From: a virus
DNA length: 22,456 nt
Virus record (IMG/VR): IMGVR_UViG_3300017759_000099
Span: 1 to 22,456 of that record
Strand: one strand, 5' to 3'
Below, piece by piece: positions 21,065 through 22,456 of this stretch. The first letter of the stretch is position 1, and each line of letters opens with the position of its first letter. Both the position numbers and the translations under genes were made by a program. Under the pieces are notes generated by a model. The model had not been told where the DNA came from. It searched no databases and saw only the letters and a program-made list of their open reading frames with translations.

Positions 21065-22456
21065 CTAAGTTATATCAACCATTTCACATACGTCACCAGT
21101 GCAAGCAAATGTCTGGCTTGACTTAGTACTATCTTCTTTTTCGTACTTTGTCAAGAGTGCCCAATCTATTTTCTCTGGCATTAGTGACAATAATGTCACA
21201 TACTCACTCTTCATTATATCCTGATAAGGTGCTTGTTGATAGGTGTGTTCGTTGTACGGTAGGAAAGATACACCTGACATCTCGTCAAAGTGTTTGTAAA
21301 CAAACGCACCAACCTCAAACCACTCATCCTTTCTTACGTTGATAGTCACACTAGGCTTGTGCTCACACCAATGTCTCTGATACATAAGCCATGTCTCTAA
21401 CTGATCTATAGCTGACATATCCTCAGTAACTATAGCGTTGGCAGGAGACTTGATAGGGAAGCTGAACACTGTAGTCTGATCAGGTTTCATTACACAAGGT
21501 TCATTAGGTATACCCTGATCCTTCATAAAGGCTGTCAGTGGATCTTTGTTGTCACCTCTGACTGTCCTGATGTAGTGTTTTGAGTGTCTTGCGTGGATAC
21601 CTGAGGCACTGTCAACGAGTTGACTGACGGTTCCTGAAGGTTTGACGCAGGTAATAGCAGTGGAAGGATTAATCCCAAGAGTATTAGCCAAACTATTATT
21701 TGTGTTAACTGCAACCTGTCTAAGATTTTCGAGATTCTTCGATAGTCCATTTTGTCTACTCGTTAGTAAAGGGTTGTCCATTATGCCTGTTAGAGATACA
21801 CCTAGCAGACGCTCTTCTTCTGTGTTGTCCTTCCACACTTTACGAAGGTATGGAAACTTAGTGTAGGTAGACTGTATAGTTCCTAGTGTTGTAGCTATCC
21901 TTACCTTACGTGCTAAGTCAGCAAAGTTATCCTTAGACCTGACAACAACCTCTGTCAAATTACAGAACTGGTATGGCCTGAGGATTATCTCTGAGCATGG
22001 ATTAGTTCCGAACTCATGGTTAGGATCACGCCTACCATACTTCTCAGCTTGCTTCCTACTGGCTTCTCTGTTAAAGATACCACGCTCACCACTACCTGAT
22101 TCAACTAGAGCCATCCACTCACGCATGAACGACAGGCTGTCAGGCTTCTCTGTATAGGCTACAGAATTGTTAGCTAGAGCACGTTGAGGATCGTTAGTCC
22201 ACCAATCACCTGACTTAGCGTGTCTCATTCTACTATCTGACAAGTTAGAAAGACTTATCATAGCTGATCTTCTTACCCCACCCATGACAACAATTTCACC
22301 AACTTTACACATGAGGTCATGGCACTCTATTGATGATAACTTTCGTCCTTGTGCATCCTTAAATACTTTTACTGAAAAGTTAAACAAGTCAACTAAAGGG
22401 GCAGGGCCACTAGCTCTACCACCGAATGTCTTTAGCCTAGAACCTGCAGGTCTTAC
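21065..22456 (-). CDS. nrdJ: Adenosylcobalamin-dependent (class II) ribonucleotide reductase, 5' end outside window
   Basis: This 463-residue fragment reduces ribonucleotides to deoxyribonucleotides using a cobalamin-generated thiyl radical, and so supplies phage DNA synthesis. The frame is open to the window edge, with a LKTFGGRASGPAPLVDLF segment near its start typical of this class. NPCSEIILRPYQFCNL carries the radical cysteine (fragment residue 154) with N152 and E156, and the second active-site cysteine (165), eleven residues later as in the Lactobacillus leichmannii enzyme (C408 and C419). The C-terminal CTGDVC matches the redox pair C731/C736 of that enzyme, which supports the monomeric class II type. 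Compared with 739 residues, about 275 are missing at the N-terminus, beyond the window. A TTG at 22387-22385 is an internal Leu codon, not the start. No frameshift is seen. Confidence 0.95.
   Translation of the reverse strand, partial: VRPAGSRLKTFGGRASGPAPLVDLFNFSVKVFKDAQGRKLSSIECHDLMCKVGEIVVMGGVRRSAMISLSNLSDSRMRHAKSGDWWTNDPQRALANNSVAYTEKPDSLSFMREWMALVESGSGERGIFNREASRKQAEKYGRRDPNHEFGTNPCSEIILRPYQFCNLTEVVVRSKDNFADLARKVRIATTLGTIQSTYTKFPYLRKVWKDNTEEERLLGVSLTGIMDNPLLTSRQNGLSKNLENLRQVAVNTNNSLANTLGINPSTAITCVKPSGTVSQLVDSASGIHARHSKHYIRTVRGDNKDPLTAFMKDQGIPNEPCVMKPDQTTVFSFPIKSPANAIVTEDMSAIDQLETWLMYQRHWCEHKPSVTINVRKDEWFEVGAFVYKHFDEMSGVSFLPYNEHTYQQAPYQDIMKSEYVTLLSLMPEKIDWALLTKYEKEDSTKSSQTFACTGDVCEMVDIT

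Noticed and set aside
1-22456. CRISPR arrays, insertion sequences, integrase, toxin-antitoxin or defence genes
   Set aside because: I saw no regularly spaced repeats, transposase motifs, recombinase motifs or paired toxin-antitoxin ORFs. Nearly every base is covered by virion, lysis or nucleotide genes.

Overview
The window looks like most of the late (virion and lysis) half of a short-tailed double-stranded DNA phage, probably marine, followed by the 3' end of a convergent metabolic operon. It is AT-rich by eye and gene-dense, with no gap above about 75 bases between genes. I see no tRNA gene, insertion sequence, integrase or CRISPR array. The gene order matches a T7-type podovirus: large terminase, portal, scaffold, major capsid protein, tail tube A, tail tube B, a gp13-like acetyltransferase-fold protein, then internal (ejected) virion proteins. 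A cobalamin-dependent ribonucleotide reductase (nrdJ) and a set of tiny basic proteins of a type I remember from marine phages suggest a relative of the cobavirus/roseophage SIO1 or pelagiphage-like podoviruses with an alphaproteobacterial host. That placement is inference. No RNA polymerase, small terminase, tail fibre or DNA replication gene is present here.

Layout, plus strand: 1-5912 packaging and head (terL, portal, a Lys-rich 28-residue repeat protein, an unknown 80-residue protein, scaffold, capsid, decoration-like protein), closed by a UUCG-loop hairpin. 5933-9693: a second beta-rich surface-type protein and the tail tube genes. 9693-17111: internal virion proteins, including one of 1480 residues. 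17111-19777: lysis and membrane genes, comprising a lambda R-type peptidoglycan hydrolase, a candidate unimolecular spanin, two single-pass membrane proteins with charged helices, and a two-pass holin candidate with an EF-hand loop. 19790-20555: five very small basic proteins, one after another, ending at a Rho-independent terminator at 20556-20583. Minus strand, 22456 down to 20582: nrdJ (5' end outside the window), a 20-residue hydrophobic peptide with a strong ribosome binding site, a DUF3310 protein and an unknown 61-residue protein.

The plus-strand genes form one tightly coupled unit: eight junctions share one base and three overlap by four bases. The head and tail genes build the capsid and its portal-tail channel. 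The internal proteins would be ejected to extend that channel. The hydrolase, spanin and holin candidates would release progeny. The minus-strand genes would supply deoxynucleotides.

The most notable items are the EF-hand holin candidate, the u-spanin candidate, the cassette of basic microproteins, the Lys-rich repeat peptide after the portal gene, and the 20-residue membrane peptide behind nrdJ. I do not see a clearly new defence or mobile system. Functional calls rest on motif and order recognition, not on database searches.
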